64,000 bases of DNA from Oidiodendron maius Zn (Eukaryota > Ascomycota > Leotiomycetes > Myxotrichaceae), in contig KN832891.1 of assembly GCA_000827325.1 (NCBI GenBank), forward strand, positions 62,001 through 126,000, read 5' to 3'. Made by a program: the position numbers and the translations under genes. The notes beneath the pieces are model-generated. The model made no database searches. It had not been told where the DNA came from and worked only from the letters and a program-made list of their open reading frames with translations. Positions 46,198-56,953 of the stretch are shown here, one piece after another; the stretch's first letter is position 1; the number at the start of each line of letters is the position of its first letter.

Positions 46198-46879
46198 TGT
46201 GTTGATGTAATCGAATTATGTAAAAGGCAAACTAGATACTGTCTCTCTTGTAAAATGCCGTTGTCGAGGAAGTAGAGAAGTGAAGGCAGAACGACGATAG
46301 GTATGAGTGATGTATAGATCAAAGCCAGAGCCCTACTGCCTCGTCATCTCCGGCCTTTTGAGTCAACTTAGTTCAAAGGACATTGACTAATCCCCTGCCG
46401 CATTCCTGATTTAATCAAACTCTCACTCTAAATGAGTACTCCTATTGGAGTAATCAACCGGAGTTTATTATTTAGCCAAAGATCGGTAGTCGGAGGTGAG
46501 GTGCGCAAGACTGTGGTGGATAGCAACTGGGAACTCCCGCGCTACATCTGTATGCGCAGTTTACTGATACAATAGCTTCGTGCGCATGCCACAAGTGGGG
46601 TTCCGAAAAAGGACGCCCTTGTACTACGAAATAGCCGGTACTCAAAGTTCATCGACTTGAAGATCCTTGACTTCCCTCCATGAACTAAAATTGTCGTAGA
46701 GTCACCCATGGAGATACGAGAGCTACGTCAGATATCAAGCTGTATTGCCTAAATTGGTATCGTGCATTGTTGGATTACTTACCCTACACTTCATTTTACC
46801 GCTAGACACCATGTCTATTAATCAATCTTTTGGAGCACCAGGAGGCTAGTGGAGGGGTGCGACTGATTAGTAATAGTTT
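46198..46879. other. Upstream region of the ADH gene
   Basis: No gene recognised. Confidence 0.4.
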
Positions 46880-47849
46880 GCGCTCGGGATCCAAGGCCGG
46901 GACCCAGGGGGCAAAAAGCGTACACGAACCCTGGATCGCATTGCCCCGTTTTGGCAATGTTCATTCCCAAAGCTATACGTTAACTGTTGCCTTAATAATC
47001 TGGATTTAACTAGTTACAGCTAGTTCAATCTAACACCACGTAGTTAGGAGGTCGCCCTGAGAGTTAATAATGTAGCGTTTGTTAGGAATAGAGATAGGCA
47101 AGGGTGGCTGCCTAGTCACGGCCTTGCGGCAGTTAAATGACTACCTACTGCTTTCTGCCCTTATTATTCCGCAAACAGTGTGTATCTCCCCAGTCACAGT
47201 TCTCGGGCATCAGCTTCTGACGCGTGACCAATTTTGTGACAGGTGACGTTGCTGTTCGTGATATGAAATAAACCTAAAGCGGTATATGCGTTGAAACCTA
47301 GAGTCTGGTTGGCTACTGTTTTCTCCCGCTTTTAGCGATAAGCTTGACTCTGCAGGTGGAAGGAGGGGGGTGAATTGACATCAGCACCCAGGGAATTTGA
47401 TACCTAAAACATTACACCAATGGCGACCAGTGACGTTGCCTCTGCCGCACAGTTCCACTAAGGTGACTCCCATAATAGCGGGTAGGGAATGATTTGAGCA
47501 TATGCTTGCTGCTCCACACCGCACACAATTACAGGGTGTTTGCAGGCGGTGCTGATGGTGGAGGATGATATGACATGCGAGGTGTGTGCGATATTAGGAA
47601 ATGCAGATAGTTAAATCTATGTCTAGATACATTGCTGCTGTTTTCACCAAAATTGTCTCAAACCACCCTCTCAAGTCCCAACTCCAGCTCTTGCTGCCTT
47701 GTATGATACTGGTTACTGAAAAACAGCCCGATCGTGATTAAAACACAAATCAACCAGAATCACTGACAAGACAGACCAATTCCCAGGGCACATAATAATA
47801 TTCTGCATCTATCTTATTTCACGATAGTGACCTGCATGTTTAATCCAAT
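46880..47849 (+). repeat. Duplicated flank of the bZIP locus (copy 2)
   Basis: Second copy of 16100-16617, interrupted by extra sequence (about 47350-47690). It contains a 33-bp box at 46934-46968 nearly identical to 16150-16184. Confidence 0.7.
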
Positions 47850-48094
47850 GCACACTAACAAGGAACGTCCACAGGGTGAATCCTATGTATCGAGGAATTG
47901 GCTATCAAGTATCAGCTTATGATGCTAATATCAGAGGCGGCCAGACTGTAGAATGCCTGTATTACTGCGAGGATAAAGTGGCAGCACAAAAAGCTACGAA
48001 TATAGGGTTGAGCCTGGAGGTCGAACGCATGCTCTCATGCAACAGCATGAGTGGCCAACAGGTACTAATGGGCCCTGGTCGTGGCTATTGCTAA
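47850..48094 (+). pseudogene. bZIP exon-1 relic (truncated copy of the 16.6-kb gene)
   Basis: Reads M-Y-R-G-I-G-Y-Q-V-S-A-Y-D-A-N-I-R-G-G-Q-T-V-E, close to residues 40-60 of the intact bZIP, and continues to G-Q-Q-V-L-M before stopping. The copy lacks the true start and the whole basic region and zipper, so it cannot bind DNA as the parent does. Confidence 0.8.
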
Positions 48095-48204
48095 CTTCTT
48101 ATTTGGCCTCCTTCGTCGCATTTGCATGTAATTCCGGTAGGGTCCTTCCCATGCTATACTTTGTATGTTTAGATTCCGTAGCAGTGGGCTGTGGGCACAT
48201 ATAC

Positions 48205-48310
48205 TAGAGTTGTGGCTGAGTTTCGTGATGGGCAACCCCCTATTGTCCCATTTTCAGCTGGGACGTCACTCCCACTTGGGTCGTGGTCTGATAGGCCGAG
48301 AAATGAGAGA
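48205..48310 (+). pseudogene. Relic of the alpha/beta-hydrolase C-terminus
   Basis: Translates as V-V-A-E-F-R-D-G-Q-P-P-I-V-P-F-S-A-G-T, against V-V-I-E-F-L-N-G-Q-L-P-I-V-P-F-S-A-G-T at the end of the intact gene at 12730-13674. Only about 30 codons remain. It follows the bZIP relic, so the duplicated block was rearranged or deleted internally. Confidence 0.75.
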
Positions 48311-49250
48311 TAGGTAGATGATGAACTTACTCTGCTCAAGGAGCATAGAAGTCAGCTAGTCATGTTCCCGACATGTTGACTGTTGATTTGAAGCCGTTAA
48401 TAAACTGTAGATAAATTTGTGTAAATAGCATTAATTAAAAATTTATTAGTGATGCCTTTGGCCGATTCAACCCTATGCTGTGCTTAAAGTATTGTTTCCT
48501 TTTCATCAAGATAAGCGGTTGGGAAATCCGTGAACCAAACACAGTAGATGGTTGGCTTCCGCTTCCGCTTCCGCTTCCGTCTTTGTCAGGGAGTGAAAAG
48601 TCTCGAGACAGGAACGGACACCGTTTGGTAAGCACTAGTCTCGTTTACTAGTCACCCAGCAACCAAACCCACTGGAGAATTAGTGATCTACAAGCTTGTA
48701 CACCCTAGTTTTACGGCGCACATATCCTATGGCCATCGCTAATATCTCTGTCAATACGATGTAGCCCGTTCCTCTGCTAGCCCCCAGTAAGGTTGATCCC
48801 CGCTTAGCGTAGCTGAAAACCTTTGACGCTGTGCTTTGTACGGAGGTCGCCGCAAAAAGTCCTGAGAGCAAGGGTTATTAACTAGGGTCTAGCAGAGCAA
48901 AGGTTACAGTGCCCGGACGGAGTCTGTTAGTGATTGCTACGGGCTGCGCATGCTGTAAAATTAGGGAGCTCAAGCCTATAGACCACTAATTTTACAGTGA
49001 CTCTGGTTGCTGGGTGACGAGTAGGTGAAACCGGCAATACGCCCCTCTGCCAGGACGTTTTGCGGCGACCTCCGTAATAGGAATGCTAATGCCAGGGTGC
49101 TATGCGTAAATTAGGGCGCTGGCGGCATAACTTCGGTAGCAGGTACAACTATATATACGTGTTTCCTTCCCGAGGCCCACTTCAAGCCTTCACTATTTGA
49201 ATGATTGTACCTCTGCTCTTCTTTGCCTGTCGCTCGGATTTTGTTGCAAT
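48311..49250. repeat. Repeat-derived spacer with partly inverted segments
   Basis: Contains the less-mutated copy of the repeat seen RIP-mutated at 17.9-18.4 kb (48628-48780). GTCACCCAGCAACC at 48650 and GGAGGTCGCCGCAAAA at 48843 both recur inverted at about 48997-49020 and 49055-49080. A (GCTTCC)n run lies at about 48554-48576. No gene. Confidence 0.55.
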
Positions 49251-50616
49251 ATGCTGGGATCCAATAATATCCGGCTTGAAGATTTCGATATTTCTCCTCG
49301 CACTGGCTTTCTTCCAGAGGAACCGCCTCTTCAACGATTGCAACCATTCTACAAGGACTGGGAAGATATAGTTTGTCAAGCCCCTGCACTTCTTCGAGCC
49401 GAAGAATTCCGCACTAGGGTCGAGAGGTTGCCTGTACATCCAGTCTCAGAGCTGCAGTCAGAAAGGGATTGGAAACGCGCATATCTCCTTCTCTCTGTCA
49501 TAACCAATGCATATATTTGGGGAGGCCGGCGTCCAGCAGAGGTTGGTTCTAAGGAGCCTCTCTAACGTACTTGCTAATATACCAAGGTATTACCTCCGGC
49601 AGTTTCAATCCCATTTATAGCAGTCTCAGCCCATCTAGAGCTTCCTCCGACGGCGACATACTCAGCCATGAATCTATGGAACTTCACTTACCTCCAAGGT
49701 AGTGATTTATCTGTAGTTGAAAATTGTTCAATATTGCATACATTTACTGGGACGCCCGATGAGGAATGGTTCTACCAGGTTTCCATCGCAATTGAAGCTC
49801 GCGGTGCGATCGTAATTCCAGTGATGCTCAAAGCCTTAGAGGCCGTCCGGGAAGATGAATCAAAAACGGTAACAGCATGTCTGCTTGAATTTGCCAATTG
49901 CGTTAAAGAAAGTGGTGTCATACTGGAGCGGATGTATGAGAAATGCTCTCCAGAGGTATTCTACCATCAGATACGACCCTTTTTAACTGGGAGTAAGAAT
50001 ATGTCTGCGGCCGGGCTCCCAAATGGAGTATTCTATGCCGAGGGTGAGGGAAAGGGATACTGGCACCAATATAACGGAGGAAGTAATGCCCAAAGCTCAC
50101 TTATTCAATTCTTTGACATAATACTGGGCGTGGAGCATGCAAGAAACAAGAATTCCGACCTAATATCTATTGCTCCAGGTGCAGAGCTCAGTTTTATAGA
50201 GGTATGGTGGGAACAATTCCGCAATTATCCCCTGAAGGTTCATGTCTCATAATCTATAGGAAATGCGAAAATATATGCCTCGAGGTCACCGACTCTTCCT
50301 TCAACAAATAGCATCTACTGCTAACATTCATGAATATGTCCGAAGGTTTTCAATAAACGATGATATTACCATGGCCTACAATCTAGCGGTATCTAAGCTT
50401 AAATCGCTTCGAGATATCCACATACAAATAGTTACACGGTACATAATCAATCCATCTCAGAAACCTTTACGGGGTCCTAATGATAGGGTTAATATCGCCA
50501 CTACTTCGAGTAGGAAGATATCAAAGACGGAGCTATCGGGCACTGGTGGAACACAACTTATGCTGTTTCTTAAACAGAGTAGAGATGAGACCGAAGAGAC
50601 TGCCTTACGTTTATAA
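49251..50616 (+). CDS. Indoleamine 2,3-dioxygenase family protein, 420 aa
   Basis: Heme dioxygenase that opens the indole ring (L-tryptophan to N-formylkynurenine), first step of the kynurenine/NAD route. Exons 49251-49541, 49587-50201 and 50260-50616, in phase; the last join gives F-I-E-E-M-R-K-Y-M-P-R-G-H. Family marks: L-H-T-F-T-G-T-P-D-E-E-W-F-Y, I-A-I-E-A-R-G-A, A-A-Q-S-S-like (N-A-Q-S-S-L-I-Q-F-F-D), proximal heme ligand His356 in R-D-I-H-I-Q-I-V-T-R-Y-I, and G-T-G-G-T-Q-L-M-L-F-L-K-Q-S-R-D-E-T. Start chosen at M-L-G-S-N-N-I because it fits IDO N-termini. Aspergilli often carry several IDO paralogues, so this may be a divergent one rather than the housekeeping copy. Confidence 0.85.
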
Positions 50617-50689
50617 GCTTCCTGTTATAATGAGCAACATCTAGAGAATTTTGCCCTTAAGTATGATTGGATATTTTATATAACAATTA

Positions 50690-51125
50690 CTTCAAAGACG
50701 AATCATTTTCGGGTGGCTTATTTTGGAGTATGCTCTGAACCTTTTGGAGAGGATCCGAGTGTTGTAAGTCGTGTAAAGTAGACCATTTGGCCCGGAATTC
50801 ATGAGTAGTACGTGGCGTTGCAGGTGGCAAATCAGGTAATACTGGTAGTTCTGGAGTTGCCTCTTTCATGAATTTCTTTTATTTTGGGAGTGTTTGAGTA
50901 AGTATTTTGGTTAAATCCCTAAAGAATGAACCAATAGTGTACACTAAATAGCTCTACTGTGCCAGTGCTTTATAGCCTGAAAAATCCCCACATCACATGG
51001 CTGCATGCAGTGTGTTAAATGAGCTGGAAATGAGAAAGGAATAACCTTATTCTCTCTAGCAAGAAGGATGAATTCGGTGTAATGTGACTCCCATGGCTGT
51101 CCATTAAAAGGAGCTTTGATTGCTC
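50690..51125 (-). pseudogene. Fot1/pogo DDE transposase fragment
   Basis: Minus-strand text matches the second half of a DDE_1 domain: S-H-Y-T-E-F-I-L-L-A-R-E-N-K-V-I-P-F, then P-A-H-L-T-H-C-M-Q-P-C-D-V-G (equivalent to PPHxTHxLQPLDVG). Stops and frame changes break it, and only a short C-terminal piece (50687-50869) is still open. Confidence 0.65.
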
Positions 51126-51401
51126 ACGAGGGCCAGCCCTAGTGTTTGTAATAAACTGCCTAAGGAATCGAAGGGTGAGTAATAACGATGACGTTATAGC
51201 GCGCCACCTATATACTCAGTCCACTTCTGGATTCTTGACTGTCGAGCGGAAAGCCATTACAGAAGTAGGCACTATATCTCATATCAATTTTCATGATGCG
51301 AACGCAGATCTACTTCCGTCGGCAGCTTGAGAGGCACTTCCAGGCCAGGGGCCGTGGACCCGTTGTCCAGCCTTGCCACCTGACAACTAATTAGTCTTCG
51401 G
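51126..51401. other. Intergenic
   Basis: No feature recognised. Confidence 0.35.
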
Positions 51402-52455
51402 TCAAATAAATATAGGAAGGAGATCTTTTGCAGATGTATTTTCTAAGACAAGGGGGATTAAAAGTGTGAAAATCCAGGTCTTACCATTATACCATGAGCT
51501 GCAGTTCCCGGACAATACTATTCTCGGGAAGAAAATGTCAACGTACTCAATGAAATCGTCAGTTACTGCTTCAGATACAACTATCGTCTTGATCCCTTGA
51601 CTCTGAATTTTGCGGAGAACTTTAGCAACATATGTAACCGTCGTTTCGATCGCGAATGGGAAGGTTCCTGATAGTCCGAAGCTATTAGGTCCAGTCAGGA
51701 AAAGGTGATTTGGAAACAGTGGCGGCGCGATGCCAAAATACACATATGGTGACTTATATCTGCCCTCTGGCTGCCATGCTTCGTGTAAATCTATTTCATT
51801 GGCAACTATGGAGAAGGGACGCGCCAAGTCGACGTTCGCACCGGTGGCGCAGATTACAGCATCGACATTTCGTTCTAGACCATCCGCCGTGACGATGCCG
51901 GTCTTCGTGAGGCGCTCGATATGAGTTATGATATAGCTGACGTTATCTGCTGAAATTGCCTTGAGATATCCTGGACCAGGTGTTGCTCGTCGACATAGAG
52001 GATCGAAGGAAGAATAGCTGCTATAATCTCTGGTTTCTTCTCCAGCTGTGCAGTCATTAGCTTTGTATAGACGAGCTTCACCTCCTTATTTCCCTCCAAG
52101 TCCTTGAATATATGGTGAAAATTGCGCCCAAAATTGATTTTCCAGCGTCTTTCGGAAGTTGAAATAGGCCGTTGGGTATTCGAATGACTTTTTACGCTCC
52201 TCAGAGAAATATACGGGAGCTTCGGATATCTTTCCTGGCCAAAGGAAGGAGCAATCTATGTTGGACTACGAGCATAATGATCCAAGTGCTTAGCAATCTT
52301 TTGCAAGGCAGAGATAATTTGAATTCCACTTGCTTCATTGCCAATAACGGCAATCAACTTCCCAGTGGCGTCGAAATTAGGATCCCAGTTGGAGGAATGG
52401 CAAAGATGCCCTTCAAAGTCTTGGATTCTAGGATAATTTGGCAATCTGTCCGTTA
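51402..52455 (-). pseudogene. Baeyer-Villiger-type FAD monooxygenase, truncated and frameshifted
   Basis: C-terminal two thirds of a flavin-containing monooxygenase. Text in order: N-Y-P-R-I-Q-D-F-E-G, then the NADPH-site motif V-I-G-N-E-A-S-G-I-Q-I-I, F-N-F-R-K-T-L-E-N-Q-F-W, K-K-P-E-I-I-A-A-I-L-P-S, then P-G-P-G-Y-L-K-A-I-S-A-D-N-V, C-A-T-G-A-N-V-D-L-A-R-P-F and G-P-N-S-F-G-L-S-G. At least two frame changes occur within 51950-52130. The N-terminal FAD-binding half is absent: the coding text ends where an LTR fragment begins (52461). Not functional. Confidence 0.75.
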
Positions 52456-52460
52456 TTAGT

Positions 52461-52560
52461 TCTTGAGCAGAGGTCAGGTTAATGCGCAGGTTGTAGTTGG
52501 TTATCAAGGCGAAACTCAGTTATATTGACTATTGAGCGATGCAGAGACAACTAATGAGCA
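52461..52560 (-). repeat. Truncated LTR of the copia-type family
   Basis: Begins TCTTGAGCAGAGGTCAGG and continues through AAACTCAGTTATATTG and GCAGAGACAACTAA, then loses similarity after about 100 bp. The left boundary is the exact LTR terminus; the other end is missing, so no second target duplication can be found. Confidence 0.75.
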
Positions 52561-53171
52561 CAGATACGCTGGAGTAAGGACCGTAATTGTCCTTAATGTG
52601 AGCACATCTCCTCCAAATCGCGGGCCGGGCACACCCATTAAAGATACCTCTCTGCAGGGCGGAAGCCGCTTCCCATCCAAGACAAAGTTGTGCCGGGATC
52701 TGATAGAGCAGATGAAGTGATCCAGGTTGGCTTGCGGGCGCAGGATTCAAACCCGGAGATTGGGTAGTTACAACCTTCTTGGTGGAACCACAGTATCAGT
52801 AGGCGGCGATAGGATCGCGATTTTCTCAGACAGTACTGGATGAGATTACTAGGTCACTTCTCAAGGTTCTTGGGCCACTGCTTACCTAGGTCTCATTGAG
52901 TTTGGAATGGAGGCTACTGTAGAAACTAGAATAGTATAAAATCTAATCCTCAGGCAGGACATCTCAGAGTTGGTGGCGAAATGCCGATCTACATTTAACC
53001 AAAGTTGCCAAAAAAGGGCAAAGCGATTCGGACATTCAATTAAGCTTTCTCTTCCTAGTTTCAACCTCTAGATTACTAACTCTTTTGCCGAAGTTCCCGA
53101 AAGGAATGCGCTACGGGTAATCGTCGGCTCGCTTGCTTCGTATCGGCTGACTAAGTGCACGAGCACTTAAG
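52561..53171. other. Spacer with one 33-bp box
   Basis: No gene supported. A box copy (minus orientation) is at 52997-53031. Confidence 0.45.
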
Positions 53172-54006
53172 TTAGTCAGTAAAAGCAACAGGCAAGCTAT
53201 AATCGCCCTTCGCGATCTTGTCATTGGCATTTTGGAACATCTCATCCGTGTTGTCATGGTATGGCTCGTAGTTTTTGTTTGGAGCAAGCTTTCTGGCGAT
53301 GGCAAGGATTCGGTTTTGCGAGATACTCATGTCGTGGACACGCACTGCCCGGTTCTTGGTTTCCTCAGGGTGAAGTAGAACTCCGACCACAGCCTTCCCG
53401 ACGGATGCCAGAGTAGTAGTGCTAAAAAGTTGGTCGCCGCTGTCATAGATTCGTGGCTTGCTAGATTCATAGTCTAGAATAAATCTTTTCTCCAGGCCCT
53501 AGTCGAGGAATGCACCGTTACAGACATTGGTATATGAGAAGTTAGGATTTCGACGGACTGCCTCTTTGGCGTGCTTGTTCACAACGACCTTATATGAAAA
53601 CGAAGGAAGGGCCTTAACTTTCTTGCTGTCTAGATCAGAGCCGAATTCTGACGGAAGGAATCGCGATACGCCTGCAGCAACGCACGCATCGATCAAAAGA
53701 GTCTGTCCCTGGAGACCTGAAGTGCCGACAGTAGACACAAGGGCATCTTGGCCTTTGAGCGCATCGGTGAGGGATGAGACCGAAGTGAAATCGACCTCGA
53801 CAATCTTGACCGACGACGGAAATGCGGCCTTCGACGCTGAGCGGACAAGCACCGTAACGTTAAACCTCCTGGAGTTAACGATGGCGTTTAGAACCGGGGT
53901 TCCTAGATCACCAGCAGCCTGTGATGCGTCAGGATAGGGCAACATTATGATATTCAATAAGAAGAATACTTACGCCAGTAACTGCAACGTTCTTGATGGC
54001 AGTCAT
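53172..54006 (-). pseudogene. NmrA/isoflavone-reductase-like protein with premature stop
   Basis: NAD(P)-binding atypical SDR. Exon 1 is 54006-53974 and exon 2 starts at 53918; the join gives V-A-V-T-G-A-A-G-D-L-G-T-P-V-L-N, an intact dinucleotide motif. The frame continues through F-L-P-S-E-F-G-S-D-L-D and Y-T-N-V-C-N-G-A-F-L-D, where a TAG (53499-53501) replaces the Trp of F-L-D-W-G-L. The same frame then goes on through R-F-I-L-D-Y-E-S-S-K-P-R-I-Y-D-S-G-D to V-A-F-T-D at 53172. A single TGG-to-TAG change therefore truncates a gene that otherwise looks recent. The far C-terminus also ends slightly early compared with relatives. Confidence 0.75.
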
Positions 54007-55352
54007 TTTTGGAAGTTTTCTTGCGCGTGATTTCTTGTAGAGGAAGAATACGCGAAGCTTAATAAATCCCAAGATTTGTTTGAGTCTCTGTAAGTGAGAG
54101 ATATCGAACAGGTAAGAAGAAGATCAACCTGCGAGATGATGATAAGAGGAAATCTAGGAGAGAGATATGAGGGTTTATATATCCATCCCACTAGGGCGGA
54201 AGCCCACGCTATAGAGACTCGTTTAGAAGCAATTCACACTACCGCTTGGGCGTATGTCGCACGTTAATAATGAGGGTTGGGAATTTCCAGGGTTATTCGT
54301 AACCAAACAGGAGAATATTACTAAGATCTTTCCCTTCGGAGGAACTGCCTGGCCGCGGCACCGCAACGGCTAATCAAGCGTGATGGTGTCTTTGCTGTCG
54401 GTAAAACAGAGGGCGCGCCAGCTCCCACAACGATCTCTTAATAATCGCGACTCGCCTCCCGCATCCGCACTCAGCATGTTAGCGCAAAGAGATAAAAAGC
54501 TTGGTTGAACTTCGGATCGCATTGCCTTGTTTTGGTAATTGTCGTTAGAAATTGGTATGACAGGGATTCTGCAGATTGCTAGGTTGCGCTTAGATTGAAT
54601 TCACGGAAGGCCGGAGCTTTCGGGTGTGTTTGAGAATAATCTTTACGCAATAAGTTGAATCGCCGAAAGAAAAGGCAATATTATTAAGGCTTTCACCCGC
54701 TGCGAATGCATCCCCACCCGCGTTAGAGATTGCCCATGCGTTTGGTACCCAATTCGGTGGATTGAAGCCTAACCCTTGCTCGCCTTATGTGAGAGGCTAT
54801 TAAGTATAAAGTATGAAGTTAGTATATAGTATAAGTTCAGTAGGTATATATTATAAATTTAGTGAGTAGTCACTGTAGATTTACTAATAAGAGGTAAGTA
54901 ATCGGCGTGGTGCGAATACAGGGCGCTAAAAGGACGCTAAGGGAATGTATGGCGAGCCCCTAACCCTGGTAGCATATAAAGTCCCGTAAGGTGTTGGTGT
55001 TGTTTTTTGGTTATGGGAGATGGATGGCCCCGGATATACAGGAGCTGCTGCAGATTCCGCCTGCAATCGGATATATTAAATTCGCCGGACTCGTTAAAGA
55101 TTGTCCGCGTAGGGTCGGGTCGGATATAGCAATTTCCGCTATGTTGTGGTAATAATGTACAGTGGTCCGGTAAGCCAAGGTGATATATAAAGGGCCTTGT
55201 CCCGTAAACCGACCACGGAGCTCTCTACAACCGTACGGATAAACTATTTCAGAGCAGTCACCGCCGGATATTCTATCGAGTGTTTCTATCGGAGTACCTC
55301 AGCCCCGACGGCAGAACATAAACTTTTAACTATTGAATCATATATCAGCATC
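54007..55352. other. Intergenic with a segment duplicated at 34.8 kb
   Basis: 54455-54620 repeats 34795-34975 and holds a 33-bp box at 54515-54548. No gene supported in the rest. Confidence 0.5.
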
Positions 55353-56155
55353 ATGGATCACAAACCTGCTAACTACAAGCCAGTGCATCGTCCGACTGTC
55401 GACGAGCTGCTGTTGCGCAATAAGTAAGACTCCAGAGCCCTCGAAGGCTATTCCGGATGACTGTCTGACGCCGTATATAGGAACTATGCGGCCACTGCCC
55501 ACAGGCCTTGGCCTGACATGTGGCAGCTACTAGAGTGGACCGCGCCATCCACTATCGTTAGTGCGTATCCTTGCGCATTGTCTCTATATACCTTTCCTCT
55601 AGAAACTAAGTCTCCGAAGTTGCTTGTGCCGATCCTCGCTGCGATCCTCAGCAATTCATGGAAGGGCGGAAGGGTGGTGAGTTTCGCGCCTATTCTTATC
55701 TTCGGGTTATACTGAGTCGTGGATCTATAGAAATTGCCACGATCCGGAACCTAGGCGGTCAAGCCGAGATCAGCATCCATGATGTAGCTACCCTGGACAG
55801 CGAGTTTCAGTTTAAGGAGCTGGTGGTCGTTCACCACACTGATTGTGGTGTCACGTACCTGACGAAGGATGGGGTCTATGCGTACCTGAGAGAGAATCTT
55901 CCCGACGCTACTACTGCAGCATTGGAAGCATTTCCGATCCGTATCTTTTCGAGGTTCGTTTCCTCTTTCCGTCTACTAGTTCCCATATTTTTCGCTGCGA
56001 GATAATAACCGTTTTGCGGCTTTAGCATGGAAGAGGGTGTGAGACATGACCTGGAGGTCGTGCGGAACTCGCCATATCTCCGTAAAGAGCTGAAAGATTC
56101 GGTCCGAGGGTTCGTGTTCGATATCAAGACTGGACTTCTGAACCCTGTTGTCTGA
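55353..56155 (+). CDS. Beta-carbonic anhydrase, 5 exons, 189 aa
   Basis: Zinc enzyme interconverting CO2 and bicarbonate. Exons 55353-55423, 55481-55560, 55611-55676, 55731-55953 and 56026-56155; each join keeps phase and restores conserved text. Active-site Cys56, Asp58 and Arg60 are in A-C-A-D-P-R, and the second zinc pair His108 and Cys111 in H-H-T-D-C-G. I-R-N-L-G-G-Q lies between them. The intron at 55677-55730 (GTGAGT...CTATAG) is optional by frame but needed to match family spacing. The C-terminus V-F-D-I-K-T-G-L-L-N-P-V-V is intact. It is small, like the short fungal CAs, with no transit peptide visible, so probably cytosolic. Confidence 0.82.
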
Positions 56156-56953
56156 GCTATGGCAGAATGCGTCTGGGAGGTAGATCACCGATGCCTGTCG
56201 CGTTAACAAGAGCTACTTAGTAACTATCTGGAATAGTTTTGTGACGGGCAGTAGGCGTCCAGAGTGAAATCGAGTTATGTGACCTTTCGCATGTGCTGTA
56301 GCCTGAGATTTGGGTGTTGTCTAAGCTAGCTGCTAGCCTGTATCGTCTCGTCCCTTGAAGAATGAGTATCAAGATCCCTGTATATATGTATCGAGGCCCT
56401 TGAAATACATGACTTTCATACATTTGTAAAGCTATTCTATGGGCGGCCCTCGGCTTAGGGTTTAGGAAATCTGGGGAACCTCCATCGCGGCAGGCGTATA
56501 GACGCAGGGCTCAGTTAGCACTGGACACTAGCACGCGATTAGCTAGGACCGGGGTAAAAAGGGGGTCAGAGAAGGGTTCTTCCACTACTGACTGAACTAC
56601 TCCGCCCCCCCGCCCCCCCTTCTCCCTCTTTTAATTTAATTAAATTTAAATAAAAAATTAATTTAAAAATTAAAGTATCTCCGGATCCTTCTCCGTTTCG
56701 AAAAGTGTCTAGTAATTTGACGTGGATAGAACATGACGGACATGAGCACTAGGCTCTGAGTCGGTAACAGGAGTATCTCCCAATGAAGCGAAGTCCAAGA
56801 GATCATGGATGGTATTTGGGAGAGGGATAGCGCTTGGGAGCACCTGAGGAAGACAGGTGGTTGAAGGAATTTTGCTACCAGAAAAGATTAGCTTAACTTG
56901 TGAACATGTTATGTCTAGCTGGAACTGGAGTCTGGGAGCTTGGGGGTGAATTA
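56156..56953. other. Intergenic with C-rich and AT-rich low complexity
   Basis: A poly-C tract at about 56605-56622 is followed by an AT-only stretch to about 56665. On the minus strand 56700-56880 reads L-P-N-T-I-H-D-L-L-D-F-A-S-L-G, which could be a later exon of the zinc-cluster gene, but no in-phase splice was found. Confidence 0.4.

Noticed and set aside
48550-48580. (GCTTCC)n repeat as a possible telomere-like or CRISPR-like repeat
   Set aside because: Only about four units, no spacers, not a telomeric sequence; a simple microsatellite.
55677-55730. Reading through this stretch of the carbonic anhydrase gene as coding (no stop codons)
   Set aside because: It would insert 18 residues between two motifs with fixed spacing in the family, and a canonical GTGAGT...CTATAG intron fits exactly.
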